The notes under the pieces were generated by a model. It made no database searches and was not told the origin of the DNA. It worked only from the letters and a program-made list of their open reading frames with translations. This document shows, piece after piece, positions 42,893-51,198 of a stretch of 64,000 nt of DNA. Numbering within the stretch: the first letter of the stretch is position 1; every line of letters begins with the position of its first letter. Made by a program: the position numbers and the translations under genes. The stretch comes from Bradyrhizobium diazoefficiens (lineage in GTDB: Bacteria; Pseudomonadota; Alphaproteobacteria; Rhizobiales; Xanthobacteraceae): positions 310,001 through 374,000 of the forward strand of contig NZ_JAFCKW010000004.1 in assembly GCF_018129965.1 (NCBI RefSeq), read 5' to 3'.

Positions 42893-42900
42893 CAACTAAT
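42893..42900 (+). promoter_or_regulatory. CAACTAAT motif in the DUF971/reductase gap (first)
   Basis: AGCAACTAATTGCCGGC, 37 nt upstream of the DUF971 start on the other strand and about 145 nt before the reductase. GCAA-CTAA-TTGC is itself palindromic. It shares the core with the copies at 41511 and 43842. Confidence 0.5.
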
Positions 42901-42955
42901 TGCCGGCGCAGGCGCAGTGGCATAGCGTTCTCGTCGGTCGTCTCCGTGAAAAGTG

Positions 42956-42963
42956 AAACTAAT
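42956..42963 (+). promoter_or_regulatory. CAACTAAT-type motif upstream of the reductase gene
   Basis: GTGAAACTAATCGACCGG (one base off in the core), 83 nt before the reductase ATG. AACTAATCGAC is shared exactly with the copy upstream of the importer. AAGTGA/TCACTT flank it as an inverted pair (42951 and 42976). Confidence 0.45.
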
Positions 42964-43045
42964 CGACCGGAAATCTCACTTCCGCATTGCCCGATTCCGC
43001 CAGCTCCGAGACTTTGCGCCCCCCGCAGGCAAGGAGAGATGACGC

Positions 43046-43819
43046 ATGAGTGCTTTTCAGAAGGAGACGGTTTTGTCAGTCAGGCACTGGACCGACTCTT
43101 TGTTCAGCTTCACCGCGACGCGCGATCCCGGCTTCCGCTTCCAGAACGGCCAGTTCGCGATGATCGGCCTCGAGGTCGAGGGCAAACCCCTGATGCGGGC
43201 CTACAGCATGGCGAGCGCCAACCACGAGGAGGCGCTCGAATTCTTCTCGATCAAAGTGCAGGACGGCCCGCTGACCTCGCGCCTCCAGAAAATCAGGGAG
43301 GGCGACATCATCCTGGTCGGCCGCAAGGCGACGGGCACGCTGATCACCGGCAACCTCATTCCGGGAAAGCGACTGCTGCTGCTCTCGACCGGCACGGGGC
43401 TGGCGCCGTTTGCCAGCCTGATCAAGGACCCCGAGGTCTACGAGAACTACGAGACCATCGTGCTTGCCCATGGCTGCCGCCAGGTCTCGGAACTCGCCTA
43501 TGGCGAGCACCTCGTCGAAGGCCTGCGCAACCACGAATTCTTCGGACCCTTGATCCGAGACAAGCTGGTCTATTACCCGACCGTCACCCGCGAGCCGTTC
43601 CGGAATCGCGGCCGGATCACCGATCTGATTGCCTCCAACCAGATGTTCGACGACGTCGGCCTGTCAGGCCTCGATATCGAGACGGACCGCATCATGCTGT
43701 GCGGCAGCCCGGCGGCGCTCGAGGAACTCCCGGCGATGTTGTTCGCACGGGGCTTCGTCGAAGGGAACCACAGCCAGCCCGGCCATTTCGTGATCGAAAA
43801 GGCTTTCGTCGAGCGCTGA
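43046..43819 (+). CDS. fpr: Ferredoxin-NADP+ reductase
   Basis: 257 aa bacterial-type FNR carrying FAD, passing electrons between NADPH and a ferredoxin. FAD site MRAYSMASANHEEALEFFSIKV; NADP site LLSTGTGLAPFASLIKD; C-terminal LCGSPAALEELPAMLFARGFVEGNHSQPGHFVIEKAFVER with a terminal ER-type ending found in this class. AGGAG precedes the ATG. It opens the rightward arm of the block, 105 bp before the AprA-like gene, with CAACTAAT-type sites upstream of both. It could feed or drain electrons through the ferredoxin encoded downstream. Confidence 0.92.
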   Translation: MSAFQKETVLSVRHWTDSLFSFTATRDPGFRFQNGQFAMIGLEVEGKPLMRAYSMASANHEEALEFFSIKVQDGPLTSRLQKIREGDIILVGRKATGTLITGNLIPGKRLLLLSTGTGLAPFASLIKDPEVYENYETIVLAHGCRQVSELAYGEHLVEGLRNHEFFGPLIRDKLVYYPTVTREPFRNRGRITDLIASNQMFDDVGLSGLDIETDRIMLCGSPAALEELPAMLFARGFVEGNHSQPGHFVIEKAFVER

Positions 43820-43841
43820 GGCGCAAATCGGTCCCGGGCGA

Positions 43842-43849
43842 CAACTAAT
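43842..43849 (+). promoter_or_regulatory. CAACTAAT motif upstream of the AprA-like gene
   Basis: CGACAACTAATTGCTATCG, 76 nt before the flavoprotein ATG, flanked by GGCGA and TCGCC. The same distance from the start as the copies upstream of the importer and the reductase. Confidence 0.55.
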
Positions 43850-43924
43850 TGCTATCGCCGGACGCCCTCCCTGAACAAATCTGATCCAAAGGCGCCGGAC
43901 CTGCCGGCGGACCAGGAGCAAGCG

Positions 43925-45667
43925 ATGGCACTAGATCAGATCGTCGACGGACTTTCGGAGGTTTCCTGCGATGTGCTGGTGATCGGCGGCGGCACAGCCG
44001 GGCCGATGGCGGCGCTGAAGGCGAAGCTGAAGAACCCGAAGGCGAATGTCGTTCTGCTCGAGAAGGCCAACGTCAAGCGCTCGGGCGCCATCTCGATGGG
44101 TATGGACGGGCTGAACAACGCCGTGATCCCCGGCTATGCGACTCCGGAGCAATACACCAAGGAGATCACCATCGCCAACGACGGCATCGTCGACCAGAAG
44201 GCGGTCTATAAATACGCGCAGAACTGCTACAGCATCATCGAGGAGCTCGATAGTTTCGGCATCCGCTTCCTGAAGAACGAAAACGGCGATTACGCCGTCA
44301 AGAAGGTGCACCACATCGGCACCTACGTTCTGCCGATGCCGAACGGCGAGACTGTGAAGAAGGCGCTGTATCGCCAGCTCCGCCGCGCTCGCATCCTGAT
44401 CTCCAACCGCTACATGGCAACGCGACTGCTCAAATCGGGCGATGGCCGCATCGCCGGCGCAATCTCGGTCAACACCCGCACCGCCGAAATCCTGGTGATC
44501 AAGGCTAAGGCGGTGATCCTTTGCATGGGCGCGGCCGGCCGCCTCGGCCTGCCGACGTCAGGCTACATGTTCGGCACCTATGAAAATGCAGCCAATTCCG
44601 GCGACGGTTATGCCATGGCGTATCACGCCGGCGCCGCGCTCGCGAACCTCGAATGCTACCAGATCAACCCGCTGATCAAGGATTACAATGGCCCCGCCTG
44701 CGCCTATGTCGCCGGTCCGTTCGGGGCCTTCACCGCCAACAACGAGGGCTCGCGCTTCATCGAATGCGACTACTGGTCCGGCCAGATGATGCTGGAGTTC
44801 TACAACGAGCTCCTATCCGGGAAGGGACCTGTGTTCCTCCAGCTCAAGCATCTGCACCCCGACACCATCTCGGAGATCGAAAACACGCTGCACAAGGTGG
44901 AGCGGCCGACGCGTGGCCTGTTTCAACAGGGGCGCGGGGTCGACTACCGTAACGAGTCGATCGAGATGCACATCTCGGAGATCGGATTCTGCTCTGGCCA
45001 CAGCGCGTCAGGCGTGTTCGTCGACGACAACGCCCGCACCACCGTGCCGGGCCTCTATGCCGCCGGCGACATGGCGAGCGTGCCGCATAACTACATGCTC
45101 GGCGCCTTCACCAACGGCGCGGTCGCCGGCATCGATGCGATGGAGTTCGCCGACAATCATGACTTTGCCGAGTTCGACGCCGCTGACGTTGCGAGCGAAC
45201 GGGACCGCGTGCTGGCACCGACCAGGCGCGAGGACGGCATTCCGCCGAACCAGGTCGAGTACAAGACCCGCCGTCTCGTCAACGACTACCTCCAGCCGCC
45301 GAAGGTCACGCGCAAATACGAACTCGGCATGCGCCGCCTCGCCGAGATGCGGCAGGACATGCAGGAGCACATGATCGCGCGCAACGCGCACGAATTGCTC
45401 CGCGCCCTCGAAGTGCAGTCGATCATGGATTGCGCCGACATGGCGGTGCATGCCTCGCTTTATCGCGAGGAGAGCCGCTGGGGCCTCTATCACTGGCGTA
45501 CGGACTTCCCGGAGAAGGACAACGAAAACTGGTTCTGCCACACGCTGCTGAGCAAGCAGAACGGCAAGATGACCAGTGAAAAGCGAGCGGTGGAGCCCTA
45601 TGTGGTGCCGATCTCGGACGACGAGAAGGACCTCTACGACAGGCAGCGCATCCGCGCCTCCGCCTGA
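43925..45667 (+). CDS. AprA/fumarate-reductase-like FAD oxidoreductase
   Basis: 580 aa flavoprotein of the succinate dehydrogenase/fumarate reductase/APS reductase alpha group. The FAD site is CDVLVIGGGTAGPMAALKAK with VVLLEKANVKRSGAISMGMDGLNN; VILCMGAAGRLG and GLYAAGDMASVPHNYMLGAFTNGAVAG complete it. KRSGAISMGMDGLN and the C-terminal helical part (LRALEVQSIMDCADMAVHASLYREESRWGLYHWRTDFPEKDNENW) resemble AprA. AGGAGCAAGCG precedes the ATG. It is followed 31 bp later by an AprB-like ferredoxin, and is probably its partner in the cytosol. No sat, dsr or sox gene lies near, so true APS reduction is doubtful. Substrate unknown. Confidence 0.82.
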   Translation: MALDQIVDGLSEVSCDVLVIGGGTAGPMAALKAKLKNPKANVVLLEKANVKRSGAISMGMDGLNNAVIPGYATPEQYTKEITIANDGIVDQKAVYKYAQNCYSIIEELDSFGIRFLKNENGDYAVKKVHHIGTYVLPMPNGETVKKALYRQLRRARILISNRYMATRLLKSGDGRIAGAISVNTRTAEILVIKAKAVILCMGAAGRLGLPTSGYMFGTYENAANSGDGYAMAYHAGAALANLECYQINPLIKDYNGPACAYVAGPFGAFTANNEGSRFIECDYWSGQMMLEFYNELLSGKGPVFLQLKHLHPDTISEIENTLHKVERPTRGLFQQGRGVDYRNESIEMHISEIGFCSGHSASGVFVDDNARTTVPGLYAAGDMASVPHNYMLGAFTNGAVAGIDAMEFADNHDFAEFDAADVASERDRVLAPTRREDGIPPNQVEYKTRRLVNDYLQPPKVTRKYELGMRRLAEMRQDMQEHMIARNAHELLRALEVQSIMDCADMAVHASLYREESRWGLYHWRTDFPEKDNENWFCHTLLSKQNGKMTSEKRAVEPYVVPISDDEKDLYDRQRIRASA

Positions 45668-45698
45668 TCCGCCGCAATAGAGCAACAGGAGATCAACG

Positions 45699-45932
45699 AT
45701 GCCTCTCGCTTCCTATCAGACATCCGTCCCCGTGGTCGTCGACGACGTCAAATGCATCGCCGACAAGGGCTGTACCGTCTGTGTCGACGTCTGTCCGCTC
45801 GACGTGCTGCGCATCAGCGACATGACCGGCAAGGCCTACATGGCCTATGACGAGTGCTGGTACTGCATGCCCTGCGAGGCGGACTGTCCGACCGGCGCCG
45901 TCACCGTCAACATTCCCTATCTCCTGAGGTAG
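45699..45932 (+). CDS. AprB-like 2[4Fe-4S] ferredoxin
   Basis: 77 aa with eight cysteines in two sets: KCIADKGCTVCVDVCPLDVL and ECWYCMPCEADCPTGAVTV, so two [4Fe-4S] clusters are expected. The stretched first set and the CWYC second set resemble the electron-carrying half of APS reductase beta; the C-terminal tail of true AprB is absent. It stands 31 bp after the flavoprotein and 2 bp before the HEAT-repeat gene, with AGGAG upstream. It probably passes electrons between the flavoprotein and the reductase (inference). Confidence 0.88.
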   Translation: MPLASYQTSVPVVVDDVKCIADKGCTVCVDVCPLDVLRISDMTGKAYMAYDECWYCMPCEADCPTGAVTVNIPYLLR

Positions 45933-45934
45933 CC

Positions 45935-46912
45935 ATGTCGAGCCCGTTCGAATCCTACGACGATCTCGAAGATGCCGACGAGCGGCTACAAGCCGCCGAT
46001 CCCGCAGAGCGCCGGGTCGCGATCATCGCGCTCGGTCATTCCGGCGATCCGGCCGCGGTTCCGCATCTCGCCAATCTGGTCGCCGATCCCGACGCGGGCG
46101 TGCGCCAGCAGGTCGCGATGGCGCTCGGCGAGTTCGACGGACCTGAGGCCGCGGGCGCGCTCGTCAAACTGCTGGTCGACCCGGAGAGAATCGTCGCAGC
46201 CGCCGCAGCCGACAGCATGGCCGAGTTCAAGGATCCCGCCAGTGCCGGGATCATCCTGCCGCTGGTCAAACATGCCCATGCTTTCGTCCGCATGGGCGCG
46301 CTGCGTGCACTGAAGGAGCTGCGCTGCAAGGATACGCTGAAGCCCACGCTCGAAGCACTCCAGGACACGGACGCTGCCGTCCGGGTGCAGGCGATCGGCG
46401 TGATCGGATTTCTCAAGCTCGAAGAATCCATCCCGGCTCTGACCGCGTTGATCAATGACCCCGACGCCCATGTGCGTCGAGCCGCCGTGAGCGCGCTGGC
46501 GTTCTCGCAGATGAGGCCGGCGGCCGAAACGATCACGCGCGCGCTCAAGGATCCGGACTGGATGGTCCGCGAAATGGCGGCGGAAACGCTGGGTCTCAAC
46601 GTCAATGGTTCGCTCGCCGCGGATCAGCTCGTGGCCGCGCTCGCTGACGAATTCTGGCAGGTCCGCCTGAAAGCCATTCGCAGCCTCGGCAGGATGAAGA
46701 TCGAGCGCGCGGTACGCCCGATCGGCAATTGCATCAATCACGGCCAGGCCAATTTGCGCAAGGAAGCCGCTGCCGCGCTCGGCGAGATTGCCCATCCCGA
46801 CGGCGAGGCATTCCTGGCCGTCATCGCCGACGATGCCGATCCCGATGTGCGCAAGAATGCGCGCTGGGCACTTCAGCAGATCGCGGCCCGCAAGGCGCGG
46901 GCAGGGGCCTAG
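45935..46912 (+). CDS. HEAT-repeat protein
   Basis: 325 aa made almost wholly of PBS-lyase-type HEAT repeats, about ten helical pairs of 30 residues (PAERRVAIIALGHSGDPAAVPHLANLVADPDAGVRQQVAMALGEFDGPEAAGALVKLLVDP is typical when split at each helix). No catalytic residues are apparent; such proteins scaffold or assemble partners, and E/F-type relatives attach bilins. ATG 45935 with GAGGT upstream, 2 bp after the ferredoxin stop, so the two are translated together. A chaperone or scaffold for the flavoprotein-ferredoxin pair is a reasonable guess. Confidence 0.85.
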   Translation: MSSPFESYDDLEDADERLQAADPAERRVAIIALGHSGDPAAVPHLANLVADPDAGVRQQVAMALGEFDGPEAAGALVKLLVDPERIVAAAAADSMAEFKDPASAGIILPLVKHAHAFVRMGALRALKELRCKDTLKPTLEALQDTDAAVRVQAIGVIGFLKLEESIPALTALINDPDAHVRRAAVSALAFSQMRPAAETITRALKDPDWMVREMAAETLGLNVNGSLAADQLVAALADEFWQVRLKAIRSLGRMKIERAVRPIGNCINHGQANLRKEAAAALGEIAHPDGEAFLAVIADDADPDVRKNARWALQQIAARKARAGA

Positions 46913-46985
46913 GTCGCCTTGCCGCTCTGGACTTCCGGAGCCAGACGTTTATTGGTCTTCGCCAAGAAAAAGCGAGGACGCGGCC

Positions 46986-48158
46986 ATGACGACACTGACA
47001 ACCAAGGATCTTCTCCCCGAGGACGGCACGCGGGGAACATTGGTGGGTCGCGTCTGGTTGCCGCAGGCGAACGGCCCGGCCGTGGTGGCCGTGCGCAGCG
47101 AGGGCGTGTTCGACGTCACCGCGACTTTTCCGACCGTGAGCGCCCTATGCGAAGAGGATACCCCAGCGAAGGCGCTTGGGGCAACGAAGGGCGAGCGCAT
47201 CGGCGATCTCGATGCGATCGTCGCCAACACGCCGCCAGACCAGCGAGACACGAAGAAACCGTGGCTGCTCGCGCCGGTCGATCTCCAGACCCTGAAAGCC
47301 GCCGGCGTGACCTTCGCCATCTCGATGCTGGAGCGCGTGATCGAGGAGCGCGCGAAGGGCAATCCCGCCTCGGCCGAGGCGATCCGCAAAGAGGTGACTC
47401 GGCTGATCGGCGACGATCTGTCGAAGCTCAAGCCCGGCTCGGACCAGGCGATGCACCTGAAGCAGGTGCTGATCGATCAGAACGCCTGGAGCCAGTATCT
47501 CGAGGTCGGCATCGGTCCCGATGCCGAGGTCTTCACCAAGGCGCCGACCTTGTCGTCGGTGGGCACCGGCATGGATGCCGGGCTGCATCCGAAATCGACC
47601 TGGAATAATCCAGAGCCCGAACTCGTGCTGTTCGTGTCGAGCCGCGGCAAGATCGTAGGCGGTGCGCTCGGCAACGACGTGAACCTGCGCGACTTCGAGG
47701 GTCGGTCGGCGCTGCTGCTGTCCAAGGCCAAGGACAACAATGCCTCCTGCGCGATCGGCCCTTTGCTGCGCCTGTTCGACGACACTTTCACGCTCGACGA
47801 CGCGCGCAAGCTGGACATCAGCCTGAACGTGAAGGGCACTGACGGATTCGTCCTCGACGGTCATTCGTCGATCAGCATGATCAGCCGCGATCCCACCGAC
47901 CTCGTCGAGCAGACGATCGGCAAGGTGCATCAATATCCCGATGGCTTCGTGCTCTTTCTCGGCACTATGTTCGCGCCGGTGAAGGATCGCGATGCCCCGG
48001 GGCAGGGCTTCACCCACAAGCGCGACGACATCGTCACCATTGCTGCGCCGCAGCTCGGCAACCTCGTCAACCGCATGCGGACCAGCGACGAGTGCGAGCC
48101 TTGGACTTTCGGCATCGGCGCGCTGATGAAGAATTTGGCGCAGCGGAAGCTGATTTAG
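46986..48158 (+). CDS. FAH family protein, likely 2-keto-3-deoxy-sugar-acid dehydratase
   Basis: 390 aa of the fumarylacetoacetate-hydrolase fold, longer than typical FAH proteins and of the length of the XylX/AraD1-type 2-keto-3-deoxypentonate dehydratases. Seen: ITFAISMLERVIEERAKG-like VTFAISMLERVIEERAKG, then YLEVGIGPDAEVFTKAPTLSSVGTGMDAG and the metal-site segment PEPELVLFVSSRGKIVGGALGNDVNLRDFEGRS. AGGACGCGGCC precedes the ATG. It sits 73 bp after the HEAT gene and 418 bp before the sugar importer. Sugar-acid breakdown with the downstream cluster is inferred; membership in the HEAT transcript is not excluded. Confidence 0.75.
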   Translation: MTTLTTKDLLPEDGTRGTLVGRVWLPQANGPAVVAVRSEGVFDVTATFPTVSALCEEDTPAKALGATKGERIGDLDAIVANTPPDQRDTKKPWLLAPVDLQTLKAAGVTFAISMLERVIEERAKGNPASAEAIRKEVTRLIGDDLSKLKPGSDQAMHLKQVLIDQNAWSQYLEVGIGPDAEVFTKAPTLSSVGTGMDAGLHPKSTWNNPEPELVLFVSSRGKIVGGALGNDVNLRDFEGRSALLLSKAKDNNASCAIGPLLRLFDDTFTLDDARKLDISLNVKGTDGFVLDGHSSISMISRDPTDLVEQTIGKVHQYPDGFVLFLGTMFAPVKDRDAPGQGFTHKRDDIVTIAAPQLGNLVNRMRTSDECEPWTFGIGALMKNLAQRKLI

Positions 48159-48180
48159 CGCTGCTACAGCGACCGCTTAT

Positions 48181-48307
48181 CTCTCCCCGGCACTCTGAGG
48201 TGCTCGCCTCTTCGGCGAGCCTCGAAGGGCGACGGCCCGGCTGCATCGGGGCCGCTCAACCTTCGAGGCTCTCCATGGGACGCACCTCAGGATGACGGGG
48301 AAGGAGA
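48181..48307. repeat. Dispersed palindromic repeat
   Basis: Ends are inverted: TCTCCCCGGC...TGAGGTGC on the left with GCACCTCA...CGGGGAAGGAGA on the right. Inside, GAGCCTCGAAGG pairs with CCTTCGAGGCTC. It lies within the 418-bp gap upstream of the sugar operon. Confidence 0.65.
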
Positions 48308-48446
48308 GTTCGCGAGCCCATCTGTCATTGTCTCCGCGCATGCTCCCGCCGCACAATTTTCCGTCATCCCCTCGTTGTATCGTGGGAACAAAATCGTTTT
48401 GGGTGTGTCATTTGATTGCCCATCCCAAAAGTATGCTCTGAGCCAA

Positions 48447-48465
48447 TAGTCAGATAATATGACTA
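48447..48465. promoter_or_regulatory. Probable GntR operator upstream of the sugar operon
   Basis: TAGTCA-GATAATA-TGACTA, perfect 6-bp arms about a 7-bp AT-rich centre, 112-130 nt upstream of the ytfQ-like ATG. The operon encodes an FCD-type GntR, which usually binds such sites. Confidence 0.5.
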
Positions 48466-48576
48466 GTCGGAACCGATGTTCCGTGAAATAGTGACTTCCG
48501 CCGCCCGCAAAGGGTGGACTGTGGGTGCGATGCTACCAATAGGCGCCCCAGATAACATTTTTGGGAGACACGCCTG

Positions 48577-49542
48577 ATGACCCTCAAAGCCCTCTTTGCG
48601 GCCAGCGCCACGGCCGCGTTGTTGCTTGCGCTGCCGGCGAACGCCGCCGAGCTCACCATCGGCTTCTCGCAGATCGGATCGGAATCCGGCTGGCGCGCGG
48701 CCGAGACGTCCGTCTCCAAGCAGGAAGCGGCCAAGCGCAAGGTCAACCTCAAGATCGCCGATGCCCAGCAGAAGCAGGAGAACCAGATCAAGGCGATCCG
48801 CTCCTTCGTTGCGCAAAACGTCGATGCGATCTTCCTTGCGCCCGTCGTCTCGACCGGATGGGATTCGGTGCTGAAGGAGGCCAAGGAGGCCAAGATCCCG
48901 GTCGTGCTGCTCGACCGCGACATCGATCCTTCCGGCAAGGAGCTGTATCTGACCGCCGTCACCTCCGACAGCGTCCACGAAGGAGAGGTCGCCGGCGACT
49001 GGCTGGTCAAGACCGTCGGCGACAAGGCCTGCAACATCGTCGAATTGCAGGGCACGGTCGGTGCGAGCGTCGCCACCAATCGCAAGAAGGGCTTTGATGC
49101 CGCCATCGCCAAGCATGCGAACCTGAAAGTGGTGCGCAGCCAGACCGGCGACTTCACGCGCGCCAAGGGCAAGGAAGTCATGGAGAGCTTCATCAAGGCC
49201 GAGGGCGGCGGCAAGTCGATCTGCGCGGTTTACGCGCACAATGACGACATGATGGTCGGTGCGATCCAGGCGATGAAGGAAGCCGGTCTCAAACCGGGCA
49301 AGGATATCCTCACCGTCTCGATCGACGCGGTCCCCGACATTTTCAAGGCGATGGCCGCCGGTGAAGCCAATGCCACGGTTGAGCTGACGCCGAACATGGC
49401 GGGTCCCGCGCTCGATGCCATCGCGGCGTTCAAGGAGAAGGGTACGATTCCGCCGAAGTGGATCCAGACCGAATCCAAGCTCTATACTGCGGCCGACGAT
49501 CCGCAGAAGATCTACGACAGCAAGAAGGGCCTCGGTTACTGA
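48577..49542 (+). CDS. ytfQ: Sugar ABC binding protein, YtfQ-like
   Basis: 321 aa periplasmic binding protein of the LacI/ribose type, nearest in pattern to YtfQ (galactofuranose). Signal peptide of about 23 residues (LFAASATAALLLALPANAA), then LTIGFSQIGSESGWRAAETSVSKQEAAKR, characteristic of YtfQ; the DRDIDPSG and HNDDMMVGAIQAMKEAG blocks complete the fold. GGGAG precedes the ATG. It heads an eight-gene rightward operon. The real ligand may be galactofuranose, arabinose or another aldose. Confidence 0.88.
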   Translation: MTLKALFAASATAALLLALPANAAELTIGFSQIGSESGWRAAETSVSKQEAAKRKVNLKIADAQQKQENQIKAIRSFVAQNVDAIFLAPVVSTGWDSVLKEAKEAKIPVVLLDRDIDPSGKELYLTAVTSDSVHEGEVAGDWLVKTVGDKACNIVELQGTVGASVATNRKKGFDAAIAKHANLKVVRSQTGDFTRAKGKEVMESFIKAEGGGKSICAVYAHNDDMMVGAIQAMKEAGLKPGKDILTVSIDAVPDIFKAMAAGEANATVELTPNMAGPALDAIAAFKEKGTIPPKWIQTESKLYTAADDPQKIYDSKKGLGY

Positions 49543-49659
49543 GGCGGGTGCCGCGCCGGATCGCTCCTTGTGGTCCGGCGTCCCTCTTCGAAACCGCTGC
49601 AAGAGCGGCTAGGCTGGGTGTCCGCATCACGAGCGGACGCCGGCGGGAGTGAATTTGCC

Positions 49660-51198
49660 ATGGAGACCAGCTCCGATTCCGTTGCTTGCCTGCTGGAGGT
49701 GCGCGGGATCAGCAAGAGTTTTGGCGCGGTGCGCGCGTTGCAGGAGGTCGACTTCACGCTTCGCGCGGGCGAGATCCATGCGCTGCTCGGCGAGAACGGC
49801 GCCGGCAAATCCACGCTGATCAAGGTGATCACGGGCGTGTTTGCGCGCGATGCCGGGAATGTGCGCCTCGGCGGCGACGACGTCGCACCGCGCTCGGCCA
49901 AGGCCGTGCTCCAGGCCGGCATCGCCACCGTATACCAGGAGGTCAACCTGCTGCCGAACCTTTCGGTGGCGCAGAACCTCTTCCTGGACCGGCAGCCGAT
50001 GCGCTTTGGCGTCGTGCGTGAAGGCGAGATGCGGCGGCGCGCCAGGGCGCTTTTGGCGGACTTCGGCCTCGATATCGATGTCGCCGCGCCGCTCGGTCAC
50101 TATTCAGTTGCGATCCAGCATGTCACTGCGATCGCGCGCGCCGTCGATCTCTCCGCGCGCGTGCTGATCCTGGACGAGCCGACCGCGAGCCTCGATCGTC
50201 ACGAGGTCGATATCCTCTTCGGCATCATGCGCCAACTGGCCAAGCGTGGCATCGGCATTGTCTTCGTCAGCCACTTCCTCGACCAGGTCTACGAAATCTC
50301 AGACCGCATTACGGTCCTGCGCAACGGTCGCCTGGTCGGTGAGCGCGACACCGCCTCGCTGGCGCGGATCGAGCTGATCCGGATGATGCTCGGCCGCGAG
50401 CTGGTCGAGACCACCAGCGCGCGGGCGGCGACGCGCGAACATCAGCCGCGCGACGTCTGCGCCAGCTTCGAGAATTTCGGCAAGTCAGGCTATGTTGCGC
50501 CGTTCAATCTCGAGCTGCACCATGGAGAAGTCGTTGGCCTTGCCGGCCTGCTCGGCTCGGGCCGCACCGAGACGGCGCGGCTGGTGTTCGGTGCCGAGCG
50601 TGCCGATGGCGGGCAGGCGAGGGTGGAGGGCGTGCCAGTGCGGCTGCACTCGCCGCGCGATGGCGTGCGCCACGGCTTTGGCTATTGCCCGGAGGAGCGC
50701 AAGACCGAAGGCATCGTCGCCGAGCTCAGTGTCCGCGAGAACATCGTGCTGGCGCTCCAGGCCAAGCGCGGCCTGCACCGTCCGCTGGCGCGTCGCGAGC
50801 AGAACGAGATTGCGCGGCGTTACGTCAGGATGCTCGATATCCGCCCGCCCGATCCCGAACGCCCCGTGGGCCTGCTCTCCGGCGGCAACCAGCAAAAGGT
50901 CCTGTTGGCGCGATGGCTCGCGACATCGCCGCGGCTGCTGGTGCTGGACGAGCCAACCCGCGGCATCGACGTCGGCGCGCATTCCGAGATCATCCGCCTG
51001 ATCCGCGAACTCTGCGACGACGGACTTGCGCTGCTCGTGATTTCCTCGGAGCTTGATGAGATCGTGACCTATTCGGACCGGGTCGTGGTTCTGCGTGACC
51101 GCACCCATGTCGAGGAACTCGCCGGCGAGGCGATCGACGTCACCAATATCCTTGCGGCCATTGCAGCTGACGGCGCCTCGCACGAGGTCCACGCATGA
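49660..51198 (+). CDS. ytfR: Sugar ABC ATPase, YtfR-like (double domain)
   Basis: 512 aa with two fused ATPase domains, as in RbsA/YtfR. First: Walker A GENGAGKSTLIKVITG, LGHYSVAIQHVTAIARAV in the signature place, VLILDEPTASLDRHEV. Second: GLLGSGRTETAR (degenerate P-loop, usual), LLSGGNQQKVLLARWL, LLVLDEPTRGIDVGAHSEI. ATG 49660 is used; the frame upstream of it has no family match. It powers the YtfT/YjfF permease pair. Its stop overlaps ytfT (ATGA). Confidence 0.9.
   Translation: METSSDSVACLLEVRGISKSFGAVRALQEVDFTLRAGEIHALLGENGAGKSTLIKVITGVFARDAGNVRLGGDDVAPRSAKAVLQAGIATVYQEVNLLPNLSVAQNLFLDRQPMRFGVVREGEMRRRARALLADFGLDIDVAAPLGHYSVAIQHVTAIARAVDLSARVLILDEPTASLDRHEVDILFGIMRQLAKRGIGIVFVSHFLDQVYEISDRITVLRNGRLVGERDTASLARIELIRMMLGRELVETTSARAATREHQPRDVCASFENFGKSGYVAPFNLELHHGEVVGLAGLLGSGRTETARLVFGAERADGGQARVEGVPVRLHSPRDGVRHGFGYCPEERKTEGIVAELSVRENIVLALQAKRGLHRPLARREQNEIARRYVRMLDIRPPDPERPVGLLSGGNQQKVLLARWLATSPRLLVLDEPTRGIDVGAHSEIIRLIRELCDDGLALLVISSELDEIVTYSDRVVVLRDRTHVEELAGEAIDVTNILAAIAADGASHEVHA

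Noticed and set aside
43925..45932. Genuine dissimilatory APS reductase
   Set aside because: The family resemblance is real, but there is no sulfate adenylyltransferase, Qmo, Dsr or Sox gene in view and the beta subunit is short, so I do not call it AprBA.
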